Origin: Alphaproteobacteria bacterium
GTDB lineage: Bacteria; Pseudomonadota; Alphaproteobacteria; RF32; CAG-239
Direction of reading: 5' to 3'
DNA: 64,000 nt
Assembly: GCA_017465945.1 (NCBI GenBank)
Contig: JAFTVD010000024.1
Location: forward strand, 62,001 to 126,000
Shown here: positions 1 to 6,869 of the stretch, in pieces
Position numbering within the stretch: position 1 is the first letter of the stretch
Layout: each line of letters opens with the position of its first letter
Translations under genes and position numbers: made by a program
The notes under the pieces: generated by a model
What the model saw: the letters and a program-made list of their open reading frames with translations, nothing else
The model's database searches: none
Told to the model about the DNA's origin: nothing

Positions 1-1361
1 TGTGTGATGCTTTTTGATGAAGATACTTGCATAATACCCCGGCTAAATTCTATTAAAGGCGTACAAGCTCCTATAATGAGCAAAAGGTATAACATTAATT
101 TGCATAGAAAATGAGGTTTGTTTAATAAATATTGTAAAATATATATCATTAACAGCAATAAAAATGGTATTGTTGTTCGCATTTGAAAGTCGCACATACT
201 CATATCAATATGAAATAAACATAATGTAAATAAACAAATGGTCATCACATAAAATAATGGTTCTTTATTATAACGGAAAAAAATAAAAAATAGATAACAA
301 CCAAATTCAATAAGGCAAAACAATAAGTAATCATCTATTATCACGTTAAAATTCAAGTTTGCATGTTTTCCTGTCTCATTTAGTGATATAAATGTGGCAA
401 TAACAATGAATATTGGAACTATGTATATATTAGATAAAGAAATAAAGTTTTTTAGCTTATATTTTAGGGATAACTCTTTATTTAATAAAAATAAAATGCA
501 ATTTGTTAACATTATTATTGCAATTCCAAACAATGGCAAAGGACTATAAAAAAGACCTAAAGTTATAAAAATACCATAATTTTCAGGTTTTTTATTTTTT
601 AAAACTAATAGCGTTATTATCCATGCTGGAATGCTCTGATTAAACACCCAAAATAATAATGTCGTTAAAGAGCTGTATTGCACTTTTCCGTAGCCTGAAT
701 AAACTTCAAGATGTAGAATCTTATAGTCAAAAGTTTTCATCTTAAAATTTTGAGAATCAAAAATAGGCCAATCATATATTATTGCCCCAATGACATCTAT
801 ACCTGAAAAAAATACAGCAAGAAGCAATACTAGTAATATTTGTTTATTATTTTTAGGTTTAATATAGGATATTAAAAGTAGGAAAAATATAGTTACACCA
901 ATAATTGAGTGCAATAACAAAATGTTTAACCCTATAGTAAACAATAGGTCTTGATTATTTATAAATAATCCTATGAATTTAGTAATGAGTGATGGTAAAA
1001 GCCAAAAACCAATATAGTAATTCAATGAGTATACTTTGTTGTAATTATAGTTTACAGGCCATGAGTATTCTATCAAATCTCTATATATTGCGTTTCTTGT
1101 AGGAAAGTCGTCTGATTGATACGCATACCCCCCTATTCCAGACCAAAAGCACCAAATAAACGCAATAGCAAAAGCTAATAGTATAGTTTTTTTATTTAAA
1201 ATATAAGGTTGATCACCTAGTTCGGTAGAAAACTTTGTAAAATAACATGAAATAAACAAAGAGAGTAATAGTATTGTGCACGTATAAAAATTAAACCATG
1301 TTGCACAGAAAATAAACAAAGGAATAACAAGATAGAAGAAGGCAATTTTTTGTATAGTCAT
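1..1361 (-). CDS. Polytopic membrane protein, partial (left edge); possible glycosyltransferase-like
   Basis: Reading the minus strand from an ATG at 1361 gives an uninterrupted frame of about 453 codons that leaves the window without a stop, so the C-terminus is missing. It begins MTIQKIAFFYLVIP and is almost entirely hydrophobic, with roughly ten membrane segments. After the third segment it has a periplasmic-type stretch containing YQSDDFPTRN and LIEYSWPVNYNYN, a pattern reminiscent of GT-C-fold (PMT/ArnT-like) sugar transferases with an acidic pair in the first loop. That family link is inference. AGGA lies 7 nt upstream of the ATG, inside a perfect hairpin. It could equally be a polymer or lipid-carrier membrane protein. 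Confidence 0.75.
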   Translation of the reverse strand, partial: MTIQKIAFFYLVIPLFIFCATWFNFYTCTILLLSLFISCYFTKFSTELGDQPYILNKKTILLAFAIAFIWCFWSGIGGYAYQSDDFPTRNAIYRDLIEYSWPVNYNYNKVYSLNYYIGFWLLPSLITKFIGLFINNQDLLFTIGLNILLLHSIIGVTIFFLLLISYIKPKNNKQILLVLLLAVFFSGIDVIGAIIYDWPIFDSQNFKMKTFDYKILHLEVYSGYGKVQYSSLTTLLFWVFNQSIPAWIITLLVLKNKKPENYGIFITLGLFYSPLPLFGIAIIMLTNCILFLLNKELSLKYKLKNFISLSNIYIVPIFIVIATFISLNETGKHANLNFNVIIDDYLLFCLIEFGCYLFFIFFRYNKEPLFYVMTICLFTLCLFHIDMSMCDFQMRTTIPFLLLLMIYILQYLLNKPHFLCKLMLYLLLIIGACTPLIEFSRGIMQVSSSKSIT

Positions 1362-1368
1362 AAGTATA

Positions 1369-1401
1369 TCCTATTCTGAAGCATATGTTTTCAGAATAGG
1401 A
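1369..1401 (-). promoter_or_regulatory. Perfect 12-bp inverted repeat covering a ribosome binding site
   Basis: TCCTATTCTGAA and its exact reverse complement are separated by 9 nt. In minus-strand RNA the 3' arm ends in AGGA, 7 nt before the ATG at 1361, so folding would hide the Shine-Dalgarno sequence of the membrane protein. No U-run follows, so it does not look like a normal terminator of the gene ending at 1468. A protein operator is the alternative. Confidence 0.5.
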
Positions 1402-1467
1402 TAGTACTTAAAAATAAACAACTGATATATTGTTTGTGTGTATAATCTTTGATGATTGGTATGGATA

Positions 1468-1800
1468 TTAATTGCTACTATTTATTTCTTGAGTAGGTGC
1501 GTTTTCTGAATTTTTGGTATTATCTTTGGGCATTTTTTCTTTGTCTCCATCTATACCATCCTTAACATCACTTGCGACTTTTTTAGTACCATCCCAAACA
1601 TCTGATGTTACTTTTTTGGCACCATCCCATACGTCTGATGTAACCTCTTTAGTACCGTCCCACACATCTGCTGTTACATTTTTTGTATCTTGCCAGATAC
1701 CATCACTTTCTGCTAATAGTATTAAGCTTTGTGCTTTGGTATTATTTGACAAGGCTAGAAAACTTATAGCTAGCATTGTATAAAAAATATATTTTTTCAT
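1468..1800 (-). CDS. Small secreted protein with 11-residue tandem repeats
   Basis: This is a 110-aa protein. The start is the ATG at 1800 because AAAAAAGGAGG lies just before it; a longer frame to 1863 has no such site. Residues 1-24 form a Sec signal peptide ending TKA before QS. Residues 34-88 are five copies of an 11-residue unit of the type DVWDGTKKVTS, and the tail is rich in Lys, Asp, Asn and Glu. The 11-residue period with alternating charged and hydrophobic positions resembles amphipathic helices of LEA or apolipoprotein type, suggesting a periplasmic or surface helix; that is inference. I do not recognise a named family. Confidence 0.75.
   Translation of the reverse strand: MKKYIFYTMLAISFLALSNNTKAQSLILLAESDGIWQDTKNVTADVWDGTKEVTSDVWDGAKKVTSDVWDGTKKVASDVKDGIDGDKEKMPKDNTKNSENAPTQEINSSN
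1555..1701 (-). repeat. 33-bp tandem coding repeats (11-aa units)
   Basis: The stretch encodes GIWQDTKNVTA, DVWDGTKEVTS, DVWDGAKKVTS, DVWDGTKKVAS and a decayed DVKDG unit. On the plus strand the repeated phrase is 'accatcccaaacatctgatg' with small changes. The three central copies are closest in DNA, so copy number may vary between strains. Confidence 0.85.
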
Positions 1801-1865
1801 ATTAATCCTCCTTTTTTGCAAAGTACATGTATTATTTATTTTTAGAGTTTCAATATACCACAATA

Positions 1866-1894
1866 AAAAACCACCCTTTTTTGGGGTGGTCTTT
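1866..1894 (-). terminator. Rho-independent terminator of the flavodiiron gene
   Basis: Read on the minus strand, ACCACCCC and GGGTGGT form a stem around an A-rich loop, followed by TTTTTT. It lies 20 nt after the stop of the flavodiiron protein gene and before the repeat-protein gene, so the two are separate transcripts. Confidence 0.8.
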
Positions 1895-1914
1895 AGTTTA
1901 AATTTTGTGATAAA

Positions 1915-3081
1915 TTATCTTACAAGAGCTTCTGCTAAAGCTTCTATTTGAGATAAATCACTTTGTTTTACAGATGATTTGATAGTAACTTTTTCATCTA
2001 TAAAACGAATATCTTTGAGAGATGATAGTTCATCACGCATTTTTTTAGCTGAAATTGGCGCCCAAGAGCCATTTTCTATAAATGCGATTGTTCGGTTTTG
2101 ATAATTTTTAGCTTTTAGGTGATTTATAAATGTTTCCATATATGGGAACAAGCCTCCATCATATGTTGGACATGCTAAAACTAATCTATCATAACGAAAA
2201 GCATCTTCAACACATTCTGCCATATCATCACGAGCAAGGTCTGCTATTGATACTTTTGGCGCACCTTTTTGCTCTAAAACTTCTTTTAACTTATAGGCTG
2301 CATTTTTTGTGTTGCCATAAATTGAAGTAAAGGCGATGAAAATACCTTCATCTTCTGGTTTATAACTGCTCCAAATATCGTATTTATTGATATAATAGCC
2401 AAGATTTTCTGTTAACATTGGACCATGAAGTGGGAAAATCTTTTGAATATCAAGAGTTGATGCTTTTTTTAGGAGAGCTTGAACTGGTGCTCCATATTTA
2501 CCTACGATATTGATATAATAACGACGAGCTTCACAGTCCCACTCTTCTTCTGTATCTAATGCGCCAAATTTACCGAATCCATCAGCAGAGAATAATATTT
2601 TCTCTTTTGTTTCGTATGCCACCATAACTTCTGGCCAATGAACCATTGGAGCCATAACAAATACTAAAGAATGAGAACCTAGTGATAAATTTTCACCTTC
2701 ATTTACAACAACAGCTCTATCTGTAAGGTCTAGATTTTCAAAAAATTGAGGCATCATTTGTAGTGTTTTAGGATTTGTTACAATTTTTGCAGTTTTATAT
2801 TTATTTAGAAATACCTCAATACTACCTGCATGGTCTGGCTCCATATGTAAAACAACTAAATAATCTGGCTCTTTTCCGTTTAATGTTTTTTCTAAGTTGT
2901 CGCACCATTCTTGGCATTTTGATAAATCAACAGTATCCATTACTGCAATTTTCTCATCCATAATCACGTAAGAATTGTAAGAAATACCATTTGGAACGAT
3001 ATATTGCCCCTCAAATAGGTCTATATCTTTATCATCTACACCAACATAGTAAACACCATCTGTTAATTGATTGTTTTGCAT
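1915..3081 (-). CDS. fprA: Flavodiiron protein (A-type flavoprotein), oxygen/NO reductase
   Basis: The 388-aa protein has a metallo-beta-lactamase-like domain (residues 1 to about 245) and a flavodoxin domain (about 248-388). All expected diiron ligands are visible: H79, E81, D83 and H84 in HMEPDH, H148, D167 in FSADGFG and H219 in PLHGP. The FMN loop is TSIYGNT near residue 252. Family members reduce O2 to water or NO to N2O in the cytoplasm with electrons from rubredoxin or related partners. No rubredoxin gene or fused rubredoxin domain is visible, so the electron donor is unknown. GGGAGAA precedes the start. The gene stands alone with its own terminator and suggests a microaerobic or anaerobic lifestyle. 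Confidence 0.95.
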   Translation of the reverse strand: MQNNQLTDGVYYVGVDDKDIDLFEGQYIVPNGISYNSYVIMDEKIAVMDTVDLSKCQEWCDNLEKTLNGKEPDYLVVLHMEPDHAGSIEVFLNKYKTAKIVTNPKTLQMMPQFFENLDLTDRAVVVNEGENLSLGSHSLVFVMAPMVHWPEVMVAYETKEKILFSADGFGKFGALDTEEEWDCEARRYYINIVGKYGAPVQALLKKASTLDIQKIFPLHGPMLTENLGYYINKYDIWSSYKPEDEGIFIAFTSIYGNTKNAAYKLKEVLEQKGAPKVSIADLARDDMAECVEDAFRYDRLVLACPTYDGGLFPYMETFINHLKAKNYQNRTIAFIENGSWAPISAKKMRDELSSLKDIRFIDEKVTIKSSVKQSDLSQIEALAEALVR

Positions 3082-3258
3082 ATATTTCTCCCTTTTTTAT
3101 ATATTAACGTCATTGTTTTTGATATTTTAGCTATGCTTTTTTTCTTTGCAAGATAATTTTATGTAAATAAGTTAGACAAAATTATTTACTTAAATTTAAT
3201 AAATTAGTAATTATAATGGTGGTTGGAAAATTATTTTATATTCTTTTAAAAATAATTA

Positions 3259-3288
3259 TTGACAAAAATGATTTTGGGTGTCATTTAT
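3259..3288 (+). promoter_or_regulatory. Sigma-70-type promoter for the 73-aa ORF
   Basis: A consensus TTGACA at 3259 is followed, 18 nt later, by ATTTAT as a plausible -10 element. It lies about 30 nt before the ribosome binding site of the gene starting at 3320. Confidence 0.55.
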
Positions 3289-3319
3289 TATGTCAATAAT
3301 AAGAAAGGAAAAAATAAAT

Positions 3320-3541
3320 ATGGTTAAGTCTACAATTAGTAAAGATACAAAAAGAGAAGCATTTGCAAAATTAGGTGCTACAAAAATTGCAACAGGTGTT
3401 TGCGAAACAAAAAGAGTTGTTAACGGCTTGGTGTTAGGTAGCTATACACTTTTGGCTAGTGGTACATGCTCTGATATAAAAATTAAAAATAAAGAGCTTG
3501 ATAATGTTATAGTTTTTGCAAAACAAAAAGAAGTTGCTTAA
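3320..3541 (+). CDS. Small protein of unknown function (73 aa)
   Basis: The start is the ATG at 3320 (MVKSTISKDTKREAF), which has AAAGGA at the right distance; an in-frame ATG at 3278 lies within the promoter region. The protein is basic, soluble-looking and has two Cys (GVCETK and GTCSD). The second half alternates short beta-like stretches (VLGSYTLLASG, NVIVFAKQK). It has a promoter before it and a terminator after it, so it is a single-gene transcript. I recognise no family. The clean expression signals make it likely real. Confidence 0.7.
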   Translation: MVKSTISKDTKREAFAKLGATKIATGVCETKRVVNGLVLGSYTLLASGTCSDIKIKNKELDNVIVFAKQKEVA

Positions 3542-3550
3542 AAAATTATT

Positions 3551-3578
3551 CAAAACCCACTTAGTTGGGTTTTTATTT
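3551..3578 (+). terminator. Rho-independent terminator
   Basis: AACCCA and TGGGTT pair around a short CTTAGT loop and are followed by TTTTATTTTA, ten nt after the stop of the 73-aa ORF. Confidence 0.8.
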
Positions 3579-3596
3579 TATTATATTTGTTAAAAA

Positions 3597-3626
3597 TTGC
3601 TTGCAAAAATACTTTGTTTATATAAA
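3597..3626 (+). promoter_or_regulatory. Putative promoter of the aldolase gene
   Basis: TTGCTT is followed after 18 nt by TATAAA. The site lies about 40 nt before the aldolase start and downstream of the preceding terminator. Confidence 0.5.
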
Positions 3627-3668
3627 CTTTGGGCAGAATTAAACTTAAAATTATAAAAGGAGAATATG

Positions 3669-4706
3669 ATGCCTTTAGTTTCTATGCGTCAGATTTTAGA
3701 CCACGCTGCAGAGAACAATTATGGTGTTCCTGCATTTAATATTAACGATATGGAGCAAATTATTGCTGTATGTGAAGCAGCAAGAGAAGTTAATGCTCCT
3801 GTTATCATCCAAACATCAACTGGAGCTAGAAAGTTTGCTGGCGACCCAATGATTCGTCACATGATTCAAGCTGTTTTAGAAATGTATCCTGAATTGCCAA
3901 TTTGTTTACACCAAGACCATGGCTCTTCTGTTGATGTTTGCCAATCTGCTTTGGTTAATGGATATTCTTCTGTAATGATGGATGGTTCTTTGGAAGCTGA
4001 TGGTAAGACACCTTCTTCTTTTGAATATAATGTTAAAGTTACTAAAGAAGTTGTGGCTAGAGCTCACGCTGTTGGCGCTTCTGTTGAAGGTGAGTTAGGT
4101 GTTATCGGCTCTTTAGAAACAGGTAAAGGTGATAAAGAAGATGGACACGGTGCTGAAGGTGTGATTGATAAGAAACGTCTTGTTACTGACCCTGATGAAG
4201 CTGAACGTTTTGTTGCTGAAACAAATATTGATGCTTTGGCTGTTGCTGTTGGTACATCTCATGGTGCTTATAAATTTACTCGTAAGCCAACTGGTGATAT
4301 TTTGGCTATTGATGTAATTGAAAAAATTCATGCTAAACTTCCTAATACTCATATGGTTATGCATGGTTCTTCTTCTGTTCCTCAAGAACTTCAAGACATT
4401 ATCAATGCTTATGGTGGCGCTATTCCTCAAACATTTGGTGTGCCTGTTGAAGAAATCGTTAGAGGTATTAAGTCTGGTGTTAGAAAAGTTAACGTTGATA
4501 CAGACTGCAGAATGGCTATTACTGGTGCTATCAGAAAAGTATTTATGGAGAATCCAAAAGAATTTGACCCTCGTAAATACTTGAAACCTGCTATTGAAGA
4601 AATGAAAAAGGTTTGTATTGATCGTTATGTAGCTTTTGGTGCTGCTGGTCAAGCTGATAAAATTAAGCCAGTTCCATTATCCGTAATGGCAAAAAGATAC
4701 GCTTAA
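3669..4706 (+). CDS. fba: Class II fructose-1,6-bisphosphate aldolase
   Basis: The protein of about 345 aa catalyses reversible cleavage of fructose-1,6-bisphosphate to dihydroxyacetone phosphate and glyceraldehyde-3-phosphate. It begins [19 protein letters not shown], typical of the CbbA-type class II branch. LHQDHG near residue 81 holds zinc and catalytic residues; MHGSSSVP and NVDTDCRMA follow as in the family. Two ATGs are adjacent; the second is preferred because the spacing from AAGGAG is 6 nt rather than 3. Strong expression signals and a terminator directly downstream suggest a well-expressed single-gene transcript. Confidence 0.95.
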   Translation: MPLVSMRQILDHAAENNYGVPAFNINDMEQIIAVCEAAREVNAPVIIQTSTGARKFAGDPMIRHMIQAVLEMYPELPICLHQDHGSSVDVCQSALVNGYSSVMMDGSLEADGKTPSSFEYNVKVTKEVVARAHAVGASVEGELGVIGSLETGKGDKEDGHGAEGVIDKKRLVTDPDEAERFVAETNIDALAVAVGTSHGAYKFTRKPTGDILAIDVIEKIHAKLPNTHMVMHGSSSVPQELQDIINAYGGAIPQTFGVPVEEIVRGIKSGVRKVNVDTDCRMAITGAIRKVFMENPKEFDPRKYLKPAIEEMKKVCIDRYVAFGAAGQADKIKPVPLSVMAKRYA

Positions 4707-4730
4707 TTTTAAATAATTGCATAAAGAACG

Positions 4731-4760
4731 AAGGCTCTAAGAAATTAGAGCCTTTTATTT
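4731..4760 (+). terminator. Rho-independent terminator of fba (copy 1 of a repeated hairpin)
   Basis: AAGGCTCTAA and TTAGAGCCTT form a perfect 10-bp stem closed by a GAAA loop, followed by TTATTTTTTATT. An almost identical hairpin recurs at 6201. Confidence 0.9.
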
Positions 4761-4813
4761 TTTATTAATTTTTATTTTTTATGATGTTTTTATATGAAAC
4801 TTGGAGAAACATT

Positions 4814-5773
4814 ATGAAGTTAAAAAAGAAAATAGATAAATGGGTTGAAAATGAACTCATTTCTGAAGCTCAAGGTAATAGCATTCTTAAATTTGAGCAA
4901 AAATATAATAATGGAATATTTGGAAAAACCGCTTTTATTATTGCAGGACTCTTGATTGGGCTTGGAATTTGCTTGATTGTAGCTTCTAACTGGGATGAAA
5001 TTCCGACAATCTTAAAAGTTTTGGGTTGTTTTGGGATGCTGGGAGCTTTCTCATACAATGCATACAAAAATATCTTAGCAAAAAATGAAAAATTAACGGA
5101 ATTGTTTTTGATTTTAGCTTTTTTAATGGTGGGAGCTACAATTGGCTTGTTTGGGCAAATATTTAACTTGGATGGTGGATTTAACTCATTTTGCACTGGT
5201 TGGGCTTTGCTTGGAACTCCGTATGTTTTGCTTAGTAAATCTGTTAGATTTAATATTGTTTGGGGAGTTTTACTATTAAAAGTGTGGGATATATTTACCT
5301 ACACAAAATCTTTATCAAGCACATTTTTTATGGCTGTATTTTTTATTATGATTAGTATAGGGTGCTATATTTTAATAAAAAAGACAAACATATCTTTAAA
5401 ACTACCAAAGGCTTTATCTAAATTGTTTATGTTTATAGCTTACGCTCTTATTTGTAAAATTGGATTTAAATATGGACTGGATAGATTTTTCTATAATTCT
5501 AATATCTCATTTGAAGTGATTATGGCAAATATAATTGTTTTTGGATTTTTGGGCGGATATATGTGGTTTGCTATAAAAAAACAGGATATTAGTTTGTTTA
5601 AACGTAATACTTTTTTGTTAGAAATTTGGATATTTATACTATTTGCATCTGTTTATGAAAATTTGTTTATGAGCGGAATCGGTTTTATTTTGAGCGGATT
5701 AGCAATTCTTGGAATGATAAAAATCTTAAAAAAAACATCTAAATTTATTCAAAATATGGAGGCTTTTAAATGA
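4814..5773 (+). CDS. DUF2157 family membrane protein
   Basis: The 319-aa protein starts at the ATG at 4814 (MKLKKKIDKWVENELIS), which has TTGGAGA upstream. The N-terminal 35 residues form a short cytoplasmic helical region (WVENELISEAQGNSIL) typical of DUF2157, followed by about nine or ten membrane segments. The next gene overlaps by 4 nt (ATGA) and encodes a GDYXXLXY protein, the usual partner of DUF2157 proteins, so the pair is translationally coupled. Function is not established for the family. An envelope role is inferred only from topology. Confidence 0.85.
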   Translation: MKLKKKIDKWVENELISEAQGNSILKFEQKYNNGIFGKTAFIIAGLLIGLGICLIVASNWDEIPTILKVLGCFGMLGAFSYNAYKNILAKNEKLTELFLILAFLMVGATIGLFGQIFNLDGGFNSFCTGWALLGTPYVLLSKSVRFNIVWGVLLLKVWDIFTYTKSLSSTFFMAVFFIMISIGCYILIKKTNISLKLPKALSKLFMFIAYALICKIGFKYGLDRFFYNSNISFEVIMANIIVFGFLGGYMWFAIKKQDISLFKRNTFLLEIWIFILFASVYENLFMSGIGFILSGLAILGMIKILKKTSKFIQNMEAFK

Positions 5774-6195
5774 GTAGTAAGTTTATAGGAATTATTTTAG
5801 GTTTACCTATTTTGTTTTTAGGTATGTGGGGAGTTATTTTAAGCTTTCAAATAAATAGCGGTATTGAGGTTAGACTACCAATTATGGGATATGACCCAAG
5901 AGATTTATTGTCTGGACATTATATTCAATATCAAATTGATTGGGAAAATGCCGATTGCAGACAATTTGAAAATGGAATATGCCCTGAAGATGAGTTTTGC
6001 GTAGAGGGTAGATGGGGTGGTAAACAATGCAGATTTTATATACCAGAAGAACATGCAGAAGCTCTTGATAAGTTATTTATAAAAAGAAACGATGAAGATT
6101 TGGTATTTGAAGTGGTATATTCTTATAAAAAAGGATTTAAACCTATGGCAAAAGAACTACTTATCAATGGAAAAGATTGGCGAGAGGCTATATAA
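5770..6195 (+). CDS. GDYXXLXY domain protein, membrane anchored
   Basis: The 141-aa protein has one N-terminal membrane segment (residues 5-27) and then a periplasmic domain containing DPRDLLSGHYIQYQIDW, a variant of the DPRDxLxGDYxxLxY signature in which GDY is GHY. Four Cys follow (residues about 63-90), which may form disulfides. The start overlaps the DUF2157 stop, and a terminator follows within 6 nt. The family has no known biochemical activity. Confidence 0.85.
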   Translation: MSSKFIGIILGLPILFLGMWGVILSFQINSGIEVRLPIMGYDPRDLLSGHYIQYQIDWENADCRQFENGICPEDEFCVEGRWGGKQCRFYIPEEHAEALDKLFIKRNDEDLVFEVVYSYKKGFKPMAKELLINGKDWREAI

Positions 6196-6200
6196 GAAAG

Positions 6201-6230
6201 AAGGCTCTAGGAAACTAGAGCCTTTGGATT
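6201..6230 (+). terminator. Rho-independent terminator (copy 2 of a repeated hairpin)
   Basis: AAGGCTCTAG and CTAGAGCCTT form a perfect 10-bp stem with a GAAA loop. Compared with the copy at 4731, the loop-closing pair has changed from A-T to G-C on both sides, so pairing is preserved. The U-run is weaker (TGGATTTTT). Confidence 0.75.
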
Positions 6231-6231
6231 T

Positions 6232-6381
6232 TTAAGCTATTTTTGAAAACAGTTTTTGTTTGCTAATGATATCTTGTTTGGTTAGGCTTGATTTTAAGAA
6301 AGGGGATGTTTCTATTAAATCAAGCGGGGGCAGTTCCTCTTTTTTTATTTTAAAATCTTCCTTAAGTTTCTTTTTATTTCT
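6232..6381 (-). pseudogene. Possible ftsK fragment
   Basis: On the minus strand, partly overlapping the end of the GNAT gene in another frame, there is a 49-codon open stretch without an ATG. It reads KEELPPLDLIETSPF and continues with LTKQDIISKQKLFSKIA before a stop. This follows the region of FtsK ahead of the motor domain, where LPxLxLL is followed by an acidic or polar helix. No Walker motifs remain. It may be a degraded copy left by recombination; chance coding is possible because the piece is short. Confidence 0.3.
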
Positions 6382-6821
6382 TCATAGCCAAGTTTTTGGT
6401 ACAAATTAAAAGCTTTGTTATTAAACATAAAAACATCTAAATCCATTGCGTATATGCCACGATTTATAAGATATTCTTCTGCTTTTTGTATTAGTAAAGT
6501 TGCAATACCTTGTCTTTGGTATTCCTCTTTAACGCCTAGACTTCCAATGTAGCCAAACTCATCATACACAAAACTTTCTTTAGGATGGTCTTGTAAAAAC
6601 AAAACTAAATATCCTATTGTTTCATGTTTGTTTTTAGCAATAAAAACCTCTGACCATTCGCTTTTTATAGCATTTTCTAAAAAAGATTTTCCGCTATCTT
6701 GCTTTAATTGTTTGAAATAATTTGGAAGTTTTGTTTCGTGCAACTTACTTGTCATTTGATTTATTTGTGTAATATCATCAACATCATCTAGGGTAGCTAT
6801 TTTGATTTCTATATTACTCAT
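6345..6821 (-). CDS. GNAT family N-acetyltransferase
   Basis: The 158-aa protein matches the single-domain GNAT fold. SLGVKEEYQRQGIATLLIQKAEE around residues 91-113 contains the acetyl-CoA loop QRQGIA (Q/RxxGxG/A), followed by MDLDVFMFNNKAFNLYQKLGYEE, the usual C-terminal motif. The substrate cannot be told from sequence; the layout resembles RimI-like and small-molecule acetyltransferases. AAAGGA sits 7 nt before the ATG. A GC-rich hairpin just upstream separates it from the pseudo-protease gene. Confidence 0.9.
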   Translation of the reverse strand: MSNIEIKIATLDDVDDITQINQMTSKLHETKLPNYFKQLKQDSGKSFLENAIKSEWSEVFIAKNKHETIGYLVLFLQDHPKESFVYDEFGYIGSLGVKEEYQRQGIATLLIQKAEEYLINRGIYAMDLDVFMFNNKAFNLYQKLGYEEIKRNLRKILK

Positions 6822-6836
6822 TTTTAGTCCTTTCTT

Positions 6837-6856
6837 GGGGAGGGAAAGCCCTCCCC
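6837..6856 (-). other. GC-rich perfect hairpin between two minus-strand genes
   Basis: GGGGAGGG and CCCTCCCC form an 8-bp stem with a 4-nt loop, unusual in this AT-rich DNA. It lies 13 nt after the subtilisin-like gene and just before the AAAGGA site of the GNAT gene. There is no U-run, so it may act as an RNA-stabilising or partial-termination element. Confidence 0.6.
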
Positions 6857-6869
6857 TATTATAATAAAA

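Noticed and set aside
4113..4652. A 179-codon open frame antisense to the class II aldolase.
   Set aside because: The aldolase is unmistakable on the other strand; this product is Asn/Ser/Phe-rich with no recognisable domain.
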